A DNA stretch of 64,000 nucleotides from Bacteroidota bacterium. Lineage in GTDB: Bacteria > Bacteroidota > Bacteroidia > B-17B0 > Aurantibacillaceae. How positions within the stretch are numbered: the first letter of the stretch is position 1; each line of letters opens with the position of its first letter. Of the stretch, positions 8,915-18,026 are shown one piece after another. The notes beneath the pieces are model-generated. The model was not told the origin of the DNA. It did not search any database and worked only from the letters and a program-made list of their open reading frames with translations. The stretch is from the NCBI GenBank assembly GCA_020403265.1, contig JADBXZ010000002.1:211413-275412 (forward strand), given 5' to 3'. The translations under genes and the position numbers were made by a program.

Positions 8915-10332
8915 TGAATTATATCACTCCGGATAGTGAAATAAAAAAGTTGTTCACCTCATTAGAATCGAATTCTAAAATTACCGGACTTAAGGTAAAG
9001 AATGAAGCTATTTACTCCATGTTTCGATATCATTTAGAGATAATAGTGCGGATTGCTTATTCAGAAGTAATTAATAAAATAGAACAGAAAGAAAAAAAGC
9101 CTGTTTCTTCAGGTTCATCATATCAATCAAATATTATCCAACGTATAAAGACACGAGTTAATAGAAAGCTTTATTACAGCCAGTTCGATAATTTAGCTGA
9201 TTTTCAAGGCAACCCTAAAGTCATTTTTGTTGCTACGTCTCCACAGGTTAACCATAAGAATCATTCAATCGAATTAGAAGATTTGATATTTGATTGCAAC
9301 CAAAAAAAAATAGCAAATGGGTTTGTATTGCCTGAGTATAATTTTACAATTAAGCGTAACAAGGGTATTCATTTGAAAAACTATTTTGCCTTAAATGAAT
9401 ATTCTGACAATCAAATACAATTTTCAGAGGATGACCTAAATAATTTGGAGTTGTTTAAACAATTGGTTTGTTCAGTTATTAAATTTATAACGCCTAAAGA
9501 TTTAACTGGTTTAAATGGTGTTGTGGCTTGGCAGTTAAAAAATGCGGCTGCATTACAAAGAATTTTACGGGTAGTAAAACCTACTGCTGTTGTCGCAAGA
9601 TCTTTGTATTCTGATAAATGGGTTGTAATGGCAGCAAACCGTGAACAAATTCAAACTATTGAAGTGCAACACGGCGTTTTTACGAAGGATAATTTTTATT
9701 TCCATTCTTTGAGTAATTTAAGTTTAAACGAATTATTGGTTCCAACAAAAATATTATGCTTAGGAAATGAATGGTTATCTGTTTTAAGAAAACAAGACCA
9801 ATATTGGACTAAATTGAATTCAGCTACAGTCGGCACTAAGAACTTCTTCGAAAATAAAAGGCAAGATGTATCTAAGCCGGTTTTTTTAATTGCCTTACAA
9901 GATTTATCTGTAGAATTATTTAACTTTTATGATTTTATGGTAAAGCTTATTGCTGATAACCCAGAAATCTATGAACGATACGAAGTAGTTATTCGTCCAC
10001 ATCCAATAGATGTAGATTCTAACCAAATTAGAAACACAAAACTTAAGAATTGTCGAATCAGTCATTATAACCAAGAAAGTGTTGCGTCAATTTTATCAAA
10101 AGCTAACGTCCTTTTAACGGCATCCTCAATGATGCTTTATGAGGCTCAGGCGCTTAATGTTACTGCTGTTTCATTGGAGCAATATCGTTATTTAACGATT
10201 GATAAGAACATTTTGTTTTTGGAGGGTACGTCTAACTTTATTCAAAAATTAGAGCAATTTGAACAAAAAAAAGCTAGGTTAGAATACCTTAATTTGTATG
10301 ATTTTAATGCATTTGAGCAATTAGCATGTTAA
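8914..10332 (+). CDS. putative GT-B glycosyltransferase with HP and SS motifs
   Basis: A 472-residue protein I cannot place firmly. The N-terminal half has no recognised motif. The middle holds IEVQHGVFTKDN, a phrase common in surface-polysaccharide GT-B proteins. The C-terminal half has IRPHP (H363-P364) and TASS (S404-S405) followed by MMLYEAQAL. An HP motif about 40 residues before SS/ST is characteristic of bacterial sialyl- and polysialyltransferases (GT38/GT52-type), where these residues bind CMP. It may transfer a nonulosonic acid, but that is inference from two motifs. It sits between the oxidoreductases and an amidotransferase gene. Confidence 0.5.
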   Translation: MNYITPDSEIKKLFTSLESNSKITGLKVKNEAIYSMFRYHLEIIVRIAYSEVINKIEQKEKKPVSSGSSYQSNIIQRIKTRVNRKLYYSQFDNLADFQGNPKVIFVATSPQVNHKNHSIELEDLIFDCNQKKIANGFVLPEYNFTIKRNKGIHLKNYFALNEYSDNQIQFSEDDLNNLELFKQLVCSVIKFITPKDLTGLNGVVAWQLKNAAALQRILRVVKPTAVVARSLYSDKWVVMAANREQIQTIEVQHGVFTKDNFYFHSLSNLSLNELLVPTKILCLGNEWLSVLRKQDQYWTKLNSATVGTKNFFENKRQDVSKPVFLIALQDLSVELFNFYDFMVKLIADNPEIYERYEVVIRPHPIDVDSNQIRNTKLKNCRISHYNQESVASILSKANVLLTASSMMLYEAQALNVTAVSLEQYRYLTIDKNILFLEGTSNFIQKLEQFEQKKARLEYLNLYDFNAFEQLAC

Positions 10333-11492
10333 CTAAAGGCCAAAATCAAGTTTGTAAGCGTTGTATCATGGATACCACAACCTCACTAATAAAATTTAAT
10401 GATGAAGGTATCTGTAACTTTTGTGTCGAAAATGATCGTATTAAAGCTTCATTTAATTTTAAAGATAGGGGACATCTTAAATCTAACTTCGATAAGTTAA
10501 TAAGTGAAATTAAGGAAAGGGGCGCTAATGAAAAATATGATTCGTTAATTGGAATTAGTGGGGGATTTGATAGTACCTATGTTACTTATATTGCTAAAAA
10601 GAACGGCTTACGACCATTATTAGTGCATTTTGATAACGGATGGAATACAAATGAAGCTACCTTAAACATTAACAATATTGTCAAAAATTCAGGATTTGAT
10701 TTATATACTTATGTAATAAACTGGGAACAATTTAAGGATTTACAAATAGCATATTTTAAAGCTTCTGTTATTGATATAGAAGTGCCAACTGATCAGTTAA
10801 TTTTTGCTGCTTTATACGATGTCGCGAAAAAGTACAATATAAAGTCAATATTAACTGGCGAGAATGTTTATACCGAAACAATTATGCCACGGGATTGGGC
10901 ATTTGAGCATAAATTGGATTATACTAATTTAGTAAACATTCATAAAGCATACGGGAAAAGTAAATTGGTTAACTTTCCAAAACTTAGCTTAAGTTACCAA
11001 CAAAAACTAACAAGACTAGGTTTTAAAAAGTATTCTTTGATTACTTATTGCCCGTTTAATTATCATGAATTAGTAAATGAAATGAATGATGTATTCGGAT
11101 GGAAAAATCCGGAGGATAAACATTTTGAGTCAGTTTTTACTAGGTTTTATCAAGGATATATTCTCCCGAAGAAGTTTAATGTGGATAAGCGTAAGGTGCA
11201 TTACTCTAATTTAATTAATTCGGGTTTTCTAACTCGGGATGAAGCTTTTGATAAAATGAAAAATCCGCCTTATTCGCTTCAAATGCAAAATGAAGATTTG
11301 GAATACATTCTTAAAAAATGGGATATGTCATTAGAAGAATTCGAAGTGATTATGAAAAAACCAGAAGTTAACCATGATGTATTTGGTTATGATAAGGAAT
11401 CTAAATTTGAAAAACTCATTGAATATTTAAAACTAGTTTACAAATTTAAAATTGCTTATCCTTTAGGAATAGAAAAGAGGCCTGTATCTTGA
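10326..11492 (+). CDS. N-acetyl sugar amidotransferase, stand-alone type 1
   Basis: A 388-residue WbpG/PseA-family PP-loop enzyme. Four cysteines (C10, C13, C30, C33) form a zinc ribbon-like N-terminus, and the pyrophosphatase loop is SGGFDS at 78-83. It has the FDNGWN and FYQGYILPKKFN motifs shared with the 14562 and 48504 enzymes but not with the two HisHF-linked ones. No HisH or HisF is adjacent, so its ammonia source is unclear: free ammonia, a shared HisHF, or glutamine hydrolysis elsewhere. It overlaps the upstream gene by 7 bp. The family reaction is amidination of a sugar N-acyl or amidation of a carboxylate; the substrate is unknown. Confidence 0.85.
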   Translation: MLTKGQNQVCKRCIMDTTTSLIKFNDEGICNFCVENDRIKASFNFKDRGHLKSNFDKLISEIKERGANEKYDSLIGISGGFDSTYVTYIAKKNGLRPLLVHFDNGWNTNEATLNINNIVKNSGFDLYTYVINWEQFKDLQIAYFKASVIDIEVPTDQLIFAALYDVAKKYNIKSILTGENVYTETIMPRDWAFEHKLDYTNLVNIHKAYGKSKLVNFPKLSLSYQQKLTRLGFKKYSLITYCPFNYHELVNEMNDVFGWKNPEDKHFESVFTRFYQGYILPKKFNVDKRKVHYSNLINSGFLTRDEAFDKMKNPPYSLQMQNEDLEYILKKWDMSLEEFEVIMKKPEVNHDVFGYDKESKFEKLIEYLKLVYKFKIAYPLGIEKRPVS

Positions 11493-12640
11493 AAACAATT
11501 GCAATTATCTGTTTAACGCCTTTTTATAAAGAACCACGAGTACTCCGAACCATTCAGGCTCTTAAACCATATTATAACTTGATTATTTTTTCTGACGGGA
11601 GCAGCTTCGAGGGTTTTAATTCTATAAACATTGCTAAGTTTAATTTGGATTATGAATTTGTTTATAGTGAGAATAAGTTAATAGCCAAATTTCAATCAGT
11701 TTTATTAAAACTAAAAGACGAAAATTTTCCTTCTGTATCTTACTTTAAGAAGAAGTTTTGGCATTACCGGGTTGAAGCACTAAAACTAATTCAAATGAAC
11801 AAGTTTGATTTAGTTATTGCTCATGGCATTTATGCCTTACCTTTCATAAGTGCATTAAATTGCAAGAAAGTATTTAACGCACATGAGTATTATTTAAGAG
11901 AATTAGAGGATAATTCTACTTGGCTCAAATATACAAGGCCTTATTATAATTATATTTTAAATAATCACCTTAGAAATTGTGATTTAGTTTTTGCGGTTAA
12001 TAAACCAATAGGTGAAGAGTATGAAAAAACTTATGGAATAAAGTATTTAGAGATTACTAATGCAACGGATTTTGTTGATTTGAAACCTAAAGCTGTAACC
12101 ACTGAAATTTCAATTATTCATCATGGTGCGGCTATCAGAAACAGGCAATTGGAATTAATGATTAAGTGCGTTAATCTTCTCCCGGATAATTATACATTAA
12201 CTTTAATGCTTGTAAAAACTGATGAGGTTTATTACAACGAACTTCTGAAGTATAAAAGCAGTAGAATAAAGTTTATTGAGCCTGTAGATGTTAGTTTAAT
12301 TTCAAAGTCAATTAATCAGTTTGATATAGGCTTGTTTATTTTGCCTCCTGTAAATTATAATTGGTTAAATGCTTTGCCTAACAAATTGTTTGAGTTTATT
12401 CAAGGCCGTTTAGCAATTGCAGTTTCTCCCAATCCTTTAATGAAACAAGTTGTGAACGAAAACCAAATAGGGATAGTAGCGCAGGATTATAGTGTCGAGG
12501 CTATGGCAACATCTATAACTAGTTTGAGCATTGAGCAGATTATGGATTATAAGATTAACGCTGATCTTATTGCCAAAAAATTAAATGGAGGCATAACAGC
12601 TGAACGAATTAAGAAATCGGTTGATACACTATTGAACTAA
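11489..12640 (+). CDS. GT4-like glycosyltransferase
   Basis: A 383-residue GT-B protein. The N-terminal domain begins IAIICLTPFYKEPRVLRT, a usual opening for GT4-type enzymes acting on a lipid- or glycan-linked acceptor. The C-terminal donor domain includes LPNKLFEFIQGRLAIAVS, the acidic nucleotide-binding region where E-x7-E-type residues sit. The start codon is TTG overlapping the preceding TGA by four bases. It is cytoplasmic or peripherally membrane bound, with no membrane segment. Donor and linkage cannot be read from the sequence. Confidence 0.75.
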   Translation: MKTIAIICLTPFYKEPRVLRTIQALKPYYNLIIFSDGSSFEGFNSINIAKFNLDYEFVYSENKLIAKFQSVLLKLKDENFPSVSYFKKKFWHYRVEALKLIQMNKFDLVIAHGIYALPFISALNCKKVFNAHEYYLRELEDNSTWLKYTRPYYNYILNNHLRNCDLVFAVNKPIGEEYEKTYGIKYLEITNATDFVDLKPKAVTTEISIIHHGAAIRNRQLELMIKCVNLLPDNYTLTLMLVKTDEVYYNELLKYKSSRIKFIEPVDVSLISKSINQFDIGLFILPPVNYNWLNALPNKLFEFIQGRLAIAVSPNPLMKQVVNENQIGIVAQDYSVEAMATSITSLSIEQIMDYKINADLIAKKLNGGITAERIKKSVDTLLN

Positions 12641-14562
12641 TGTGCGGAATTGCCGGTATAGTAAAATTAAACAACTCTAAAGTAGATTATAATCAATTAA
12701 GAATTTTTACTGATTCAATTGCGCACAGAGGTCCTGATGGTTTTGGTTATGAGCTTTTGGATGAAGAAAGAATTGGTTTTGGTCATCGCCGACTATCTAT
12801 TTTGGATTTAACAGAAGCCGGTAAACAACCAATGTATAGCAACGATAACAATTTGTGTATTACTTATAACGGGGAAATTTACAACTTCATAGAAATAAGA
12901 GATGAGTTAAGTCACCTAGGATATCAATTTAAAACGCAGACGGACACAGAAGTAATTTTGGCTGCGTTTAAAAAATGGGGCGAGGCTTGTTTAGACAAGT
13001 TTAATGGTATGTTCGCAATAGCTATTTATGATGCTCAGAATAAATCATTATTTATTGCAAGAGATAGATTTGGTGTAAAGCCATTTTATTATTTGTACAT
13101 ACCTGATCAATTATTTGCCTTTGCAAGTGAAACAATAGCATTTAAAAATTTAGAGGGGTATAGGCGTGAATTGAATGAAGATGTGTTTAAGATTGCATTA
13201 CATCAACCTGAAATCATCGAAGGAACTTCATTTACAATTTATAAAAATATTTATCAATTAAGGCCCGGACATTTTCTAAAAATTAAAAATCGTTCATTAG
13301 AAATTAAACGCTGGTGGATGACTCAAACAAACAATTTGAACATTCCAGCAAGTTTCAAGGAGCAAACAGAGCATTTTAAGCAATTATTTATTGATTCGTG
13401 TAAATTACGTTTAAGAAGTGATGTGCCAATTGCAACTGCGCTAAGCGGCGGTTTAGATTCAAGCTCTGTATACGCGACGCTATTAAACATATTAAATTCT
13501 ACTACGATTGAAAGAACGAATTCCAACAATCAAAAGGCCTTTGTAGCAGTTTTTCCAAATTCAAAAGTAGATGAGAGAAAATACGCGGAAAGTTTGATTC
13601 AGCAACTAAACGGCAACGCAGTTTATATAGAACCAAATTATTCTAATTTAACACAAGAAATAATACAGTCTACTAAGCTTTTTGATGGACTAATTGGCAC
13701 CCCTATCTCTGCCATCACAGCAATTTACAAGGCCATGAAGGATAACGGAATTACAGTGTCTTTGGATGGTCATGGTGTAGATGAAATGCTGTATGGGTAT
13801 AATTCATATATTAATATGAATTTTCATCATTACATCGCAACCGGAAACAAAATACAGGCTCTTAGTCATGCCAAAATTCTGGGAGGTTTAAATTCACCAA
13901 ACAATCAGTCTTACTTTGATAAATTGGTGAATAATTCGATGCAGAGTAATTTGAAAACCCTCGTTAAAAAATATGTTCGTCCTTATAAAAGAACGCCGAT
14001 TAGTTATTTTCATGGCTCTAACAATTTTGTTGATAAAGTAAACGAACAAGTTTTAAGTGAAATCTTAAATGAGTTAAATATTTGTTCTCATGAATTACCA
14101 GGCGAAGAATATTTGTATTCAGATTTCCATTCGATTACCTTGCCAATTAATTTAAGAGATTTTGACAGAGCATCTATGCAAAGTGGAATTGAAATACGAA
14201 TGCCTTTTATGGATTACCGCCTAGTTAATTTTGTGTTCAATTTGCCGGTAGAAGCCAAATATGGTAATGGGTTTACAAAGTTAATTCTCAGAGAAGCCAT
14301 GAAAGGTATCCTACCGGAAGATATTAGAACTCGCACACATAAAATAGGAATTGCGGCTCCTCTGCTAGAGTGGTTTAATAAAGAGATTAAGGAGTTTGTA
14401 TTAGATGAAGTTCATAGTAATACCTTTATAAATTCACAATTATGGAATGGGAAAAATGCTGCTGAGAATTTAAATAAAGAATTGAAAAATGGTGAGTTAA
14501 CTATGAGTAAATGTTCAAAATACTGGAGCTTAATTAATGCAAATTTAATTTTGAAAAACTAA
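12640..14562 (+). CDS. asnB: AsnB-type glutamine-dependent amidotransferase
   Basis: A 640-residue asparagine-synthetase-B-fold enzyme. The Ntn glutaminase domain has Cys2 exposed after Met1 (MCGIAG) and the HRGPDG loop at about 30-35. The synthetase domain has the PP-loop SGGLDSSS at 269-276. The family uses glutamine and ATP to amidate a carboxylate. Housekeeping asparagine synthesis is possible, but the position between a GT4 and a sugar amidotransferase, and a second diverged copy 30 kb away, favour amidation of a uronic or amino acid substituent on the glycan. Overlaps at both ends are single-base TAATG types, so it is part of the operon. Confidence 0.85.
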   Translation: MCGIAGIVKLNNSKVDYNQLRIFTDSIAHRGPDGFGYELLDEERIGFGHRRLSILDLTEAGKQPMYSNDNNLCITYNGEIYNFIEIRDELSHLGYQFKTQTDTEVILAAFKKWGEACLDKFNGMFAIAIYDAQNKSLFIARDRFGVKPFYYLYIPDQLFAFASETIAFKNLEGYRRELNEDVFKIALHQPEIIEGTSFTIYKNIYQLRPGHFLKIKNRSLEIKRWWMTQTNNLNIPASFKEQTEHFKQLFIDSCKLRLRSDVPIATALSGGLDSSSVYATLLNILNSTTIERTNSNNQKAFVAVFPNSKVDERKYAESLIQQLNGNAVYIEPNYSNLTQEIIQSTKLFDGLIGTPISAITAIYKAMKDNGITVSLDGHGVDEMLYGYNSYINMNFHHYIATGNKIQALSHAKILGGLNSPNNQSYFDKLVNNSMQSNLKTLVKKYVRPYKRTPISYFHGSNNFVDKVNEQVLSEILNELNICSHELPGEEYLYSDFHSITLPINLRDFDRASMQSGIEIRMPFMDYRLVNFVFNLPVEAKYGNGFTKLILREAMKGILPEDIRTRTHKIGIAAPLLEWFNKEIKEFVLDEVHSNTFINSQLWNGKNAAENLNKELKNGELTMSKCSKYWSLINANLILKN

Positions 14563-15701
14563 TGACTCTTGATACCTGTAAAACTTGCGTACTAGATTCA
14601 ACGTCTACTCATTTTAAGCTAAGTGAAGATGGTGAATGTAATTATTGTAAAGCTTTTCGAATAAGAGCACAAAATTCAATTTGGCGACCGCTGGAGTTAA
14701 GAACAAGGTTATTTGAGGCAAAAGTAAAGGAAATAAAGAGTGATGGGGAAAACAAAAAATACGATTGTATAATTGGATTAAGCGGCGGTGTTGATAGTAC
14801 TTATATAGCATATTTAGTTCAAAAACATAATTTGAGAGCATTAGCTGTGCATTTTGATAATGGATGGAATAGTGAACTTGCAGTTAAAAACATAGAAAAT
14901 ATTATTTCCAAAACTAAATTCGACTTATACACTTATGTAGTTAATTGGGAAGAGTTTAAGGATTTACAGAGGGCCTATTTAAAAGCCGGTGTTGTTGACA
15001 TTGAAGTACTCAGTGATCATATGATTGTTGCCTCGCTTTATAAATTAGCCAATAAACACAATGTAAAATATATTATTGGAGGAACAAATACTGCTACTGA
15101 GGGAATAATGCCTCATGATTGGGTTTATAATAAATCAGATTTAACCAATATACTTGATATTCACAGTAAATTTGGGCTGAAAAAACTTAAAACATATCCA
15201 AAAAACGGATTTTACCAGCGACTATATTATAAGGAAATCAAAAGTATTGAATTTGTTGAACTATTAGATTTGGTTGATTATAATAAGAGTGAAGTTAAAA
15301 CTTTCATTGGTGACTATTTTGATTGGAAGGATTATGGTGGTAAACATTATGAATCTATATGGACTAAATTTTATCAGGGGTATATATTGCCTAAAAAATT
15401 TAACATTGATAAACGGAAGGCGCACTTATCTAATTTAATTTTAACCGGTGAAATTAAAAAGGAAGAAGCTTTGGAAGAATTAAAAAAATCTCCTATACCA
15501 ATCGTTGAGGAGAAAGAATTAATAGAATACGTTTGTAGAAAATTAGATTTATCAATTGATGAATTTAACAGAGTTATTTCTGAAAAGCCTGTTTCTCACA
15601 CTTATTACAAAACAGAATATGATGTTAAGTTTTATAGGTGGTTTTTGAAAGTAGTAAATTTTTTCTTGTGGAGAGTTTCCAAAAAATTAATCAAGGTTTA
15701 A
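14562..15701 (+). CDS. N-acetyl sugar amidotransferase, stand-alone type 2
   Basis: A 379-residue WbpG/PseA-family PP-loop enzyme with cysteines C6, C9, C26 and C29 and the loop SGGVDS at 74-79. It shares FDNGWNSE, the W-x-KFYQGYILPKKFNIDKRK block and the C-terminal SLEEF/SIDEF region with the 10326 and 48504 copies, so these are close paralogues. It starts at the last base of the AsnB stop, and AsnB is the only glutaminase-bearing gene next to it. Whether AsnB supplies ammonia to it is untested. Substrate and product are unknown beyond the family reaction. Confidence 0.85.
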   Translation: MTLDTCKTCVLDSTSTHFKLSEDGECNYCKAFRIRAQNSIWRPLELRTRLFEAKVKEIKSDGENKKYDCIIGLSGGVDSTYIAYLVQKHNLRALAVHFDNGWNSELAVKNIENIISKTKFDLYTYVVNWEEFKDLQRAYLKAGVVDIEVLSDHMIVASLYKLANKHNVKYIIGGTNTATEGIMPHDWVYNKSDLTNILDIHSKFGLKKLKTYPKNGFYQRLYYKEIKSIEFVELLDLVDYNKSEVKTFIGDYFDWKDYGGKHYESIWTKFYQGYILPKKFNIDKRKAHLSNLILTGEIKKEEALEELKKSPIPIVEEKELIEYVCRKLDLSIDEFNRVISEKPVSHTYYKTEYDVKFYRWFLKVVNFFLWRVSKKLIKV

Positions 15702-15705
15702 TTTA

Positions 15706-16938
15706 ATGAAAATTCTCTATATTGGTTTTTTCGGTGATTTGAGTTCTCCCTCTAACGGGGTGACAAAAAAAATTGTTACAAAAATCAAATATTTAAACTC
15801 GAATGACACAACCTGTAAATTAATTTCATTTTCTGAGCAAATCAAGGAGGTAAAAATATATAATGAGCATATTACGATTTTACCAGTCAATCAAGGCAGT
15901 AGTTTAAGGTGGTTTGCAAGTATTGATCAAATCAAATTAAGTTGTTTAGGAGCTTTAGAGTATTTAAATCAGCATATTCATAGTTTTGATGTTGTAATTT
16001 TTCGGTACCCCCTGGCCAGTAAGTACTTTTTAAATATTTTGAAGGTACATGCAAACAAGATTTTTATTGAACACAATACAATTGAATTAGATGAAATAAC
16101 GGTAAACTCTAGAATATATCGGAAGAATATCCCATTCAGTTGGAAACCCGGTTATTTTGTTCACTACGCTGTAGTTGGTATTTTTCCTATTTGGCGTGAA
16201 AAAATTTATAAGGAGAAAATTCTGAGGTACGCTAAGGGAGGAATTTGCGTTACGAATGAAATCGGCGAATTCCTAAAAAGAATTTATCCAAAATATAATT
16301 ATGTTGTTGCTTCTAATGGTTATGAGTTCGAAGGTGTTGAACCCTTAAAGTACAAGGAAATCAAAAATGAGGTTAAACTCATTATGTTGGTTGGTTGTAG
16401 TTCGCCTTGGCATGGAATAGAAAGGATCTGTAATTCAATAAAGCAATATAAAGGCAATAAAAAAGTAGTAGTTGATGTATTTGGAATCAACTCAGATGAT
16501 ACATATGCTAAAAAATATGCTCTTAAAGGTGAATCCGGAGAATTAAATTTTCTTGGGTATTTGAAGGTAAGCGAAGTGAAAACAAAATTAACTGACTATC
16601 ACGGTGGGATGAGCACTATGCAATTGTATTTAAAAGGATTGAATGAGGCCGCATCTTTAAAAACACGAGAATACTTAAGTTATGGTTTACCCGTGGTTTA
16701 TGGTTATTCGGATTCAGATATTGAGTCTAATAAAATCATTAAAAAAAACTGTATACAATTCCCAAACAACTCGTCCTTAATTGATTTCAACAGAATAATT
16801 ATGACCTTGGAGGATTTGTATAAGAATAAAAATATTTATAATGATATTAGTTCGACTGCCAAGCAAACGATTAACTATGAGGTTAAAGCCAAGGAGTTGA
16901 TTAATAATTTGAAAAATTGGGCAAACAAAGTTTATTAA
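15706..16938 (+). CDS. GT4-like glycosyltransferase
   Basis: A 410-residue GT-B protein. Its N-terminus ILYIGFFGDLSSPSNGV is a typical GT4 start with a flexible acceptor-side loop. The C-terminal half has IMLVGCSSPWHGIERI, the donor-domain phosphate loop region, and a KTREYLSYGLPVVYG stretch equivalent to the E-x7-E donor site. It carries no clear membrane segment. It is the last gene before a 161-bp AT-rich gap, so it closes the first transcriptional block. Donor sugar and linkage are unknown. Confidence 0.75.
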   Translation: MKILYIGFFGDLSSPSNGVTKKIVTKIKYLNSNDTTCKLISFSEQIKEVKIYNEHITILPVNQGSSLRWFASIDQIKLSCLGALEYLNQHIHSFDVVIFRYPLASKYFLNILKVHANKIFIEHNTIELDEITVNSRIYRKNIPFSWKPGYFVHYAVVGIFPIWREKIYKEKILRYAKGGICVTNEIGEFLKRIYPKYNYVVASNGYEFEGVEPLKYKEIKNEVKLIMLVGCSSPWHGIERICNSIKQYKGNKKVVVDVFGINSDDTYAKKYALKGESGELNFLGYLKVSEVKTKLTDYHGGMSTMQLYLKGLNEAASLKTREYLSYGLPVVYGYSDSDIESNKIIKKNCIQFPNNSSLIDFNRIIMTLEDLYKNKNIYNDISSTAKQTINYEVKAKELINNLKNWANKVY

Positions 16939-17099
16939 TGTTTAATTTAAGAATACTTTTTTAATTTTTTTGATGCAAAGTGGAAATGACTTAACATAAA
17001 TGAAATAAAAGAGTTTAAAGTATACTCTTTTGAAAAAATTAATAATAAAAAATTATAAATAAATAAAAATAATTTTAATAATTTAAATTGTAAAGTAGT
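16939..17099 (+). other. AT-rich intergenic gap between two blocks of the glycan cluster
   Basis: This gap is far longer than the 0-20 bp spacing usual in the cluster. It is strongly A/T-rich, with runs such as AATAATAAAAAATTATAAATAAATAAAAA, and holds a short hairpin (annotated separately). I see no open frame of note. It is the natural place for an internal promoter for the genes from 17100, but no clean TTG/TAnnTTTG pair stands out. Confidence 0.5.
17007..17031 (+). terminator. weak AT-rich hairpin, possible attenuating terminator
   Basis: The arms AAAAGAGT (17007-17014) and ACTCTTTT (17024-17031) are perfectly complementary over 8 bp with a 9-base loop. The 3' arm ends in a short T run. 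With only two G-C pairs the stem is weak, so this may be a poor terminator, a binding site or chance in AT-rich DNA. Confidence 0.3.
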
Positions 17100-18026
17100 A
17101 TGAGTAAAGTATTAGTAACCGGTGGTGCCGGATTCATAGGGTCGCACCTTGTAAAACACCTAGTTAATAATGGTAAAGAAGTGATTGTTTTAGATAATTT
17201 ATTAAGAGGTAATAAAATTGAAAAGCCTGTGTTTGAAAAAATCACATTCGTAAAAGACGATGTGCGTAATTATGAAGTTGTAAAAAATTTGTCACAACAC
17301 TGTGATTATATTTATCATTTTGCAGCCGTATTGGGTGTTGATGTGGTCGCTGATAATCCGGTGGAAACCATGGATACCGAAGTAATAGGCATGAAGAATG
17401 TTGTGGATGCTGCCTTGCTAAATAATGTCAAAAAAGTAATTTATGCATCAACTAGTGGTATTTACGGGCATTCAGCTATTGAACGTTCAGTAACCGAAAA
17501 CATACAGGTTGACCCACGCACAAGTTACGCCATGGCCAAACGTTATAACGAAATTTATTTAAAGGCTGCACACGAAGAGAAGGGATTGAATTCTATTTCC
17601 GTTAGGTTTTTTAATGTATATGGATCTGCGCAAGATAACCGAATGGTAGTACCGCGTTTTTTTGAACAGTGTTTGGCAGGGGAGCCTATCACTGTATTTG
17701 GTAATGGTAACCAAACCCGCGATTTTACTTTTATTGATGACACGATTAAAGCTTGTTTATTATTAACTGAAAAAGTAAGTGGATGCGAAATTTTTAATGT
17801 TGCTAATGAAAATGAATTTTCTATTTATGAGTTGGCGAAATTGATGAAAGAAATCACTGGTTCTAAATCGGAAATTACATTGATTGATGCTCCAAAAAAA
17901 CGATATGATTATGAGGTTGAACGACGTTTTGGTAGCTCTCAAAAATTGTTTGATGCAGTAGGTTTTAAACCAAACACAGATTTACGTGTGGGACTCACAC
18001 ATATTTTAAACACATGTTATAAATAA
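17100..18026 (+). CDS. NAD-dependent nucleotide-sugar epimerase/dehydratase (extended SDR)
   Basis: A 308-residue extended SDR. The NAD motif GGAGFIG lies at 8-14, the catalytic Y143-x3-K147 in SYAMAK, and the conserved RFFNVYG segment follows. It resembles UDP-glucuronate decarboxylases, UDP-glucose 4-epimerases and dTDP-glucose 4,6-dehydratases, which cannot be told apart by eye. It is the first gene after the AT-rich gap and is followed with no spacing by a GT4. A role in making one precursor sugar of the glycan is likely. Confidence 0.85.
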   Translation: MSKVLVTGGAGFIGSHLVKHLVNNGKEVIVLDNLLRGNKIEKPVFEKITFVKDDVRNYEVVKNLSQHCDYIYHFAAVLGVDVVADNPVETMDTEVIGMKNVVDAALLNNVKKVIYASTSGIYGHSAIERSVTENIQVDPRTSYAMAKRYNEIYLKAAHEEKGLNSISVRFFNVYGSAQDNRMVVPRFFEQCLAGEPITVFGNGNQTRDFTFIDDTIKACLLLTEKVSGCEIFNVANENEFSIYELAKLMKEITGSKSEITLIDAPKKRYDYEVERRFGSSQKLFDAVGFKPNTDLRVGLTHILNTCYK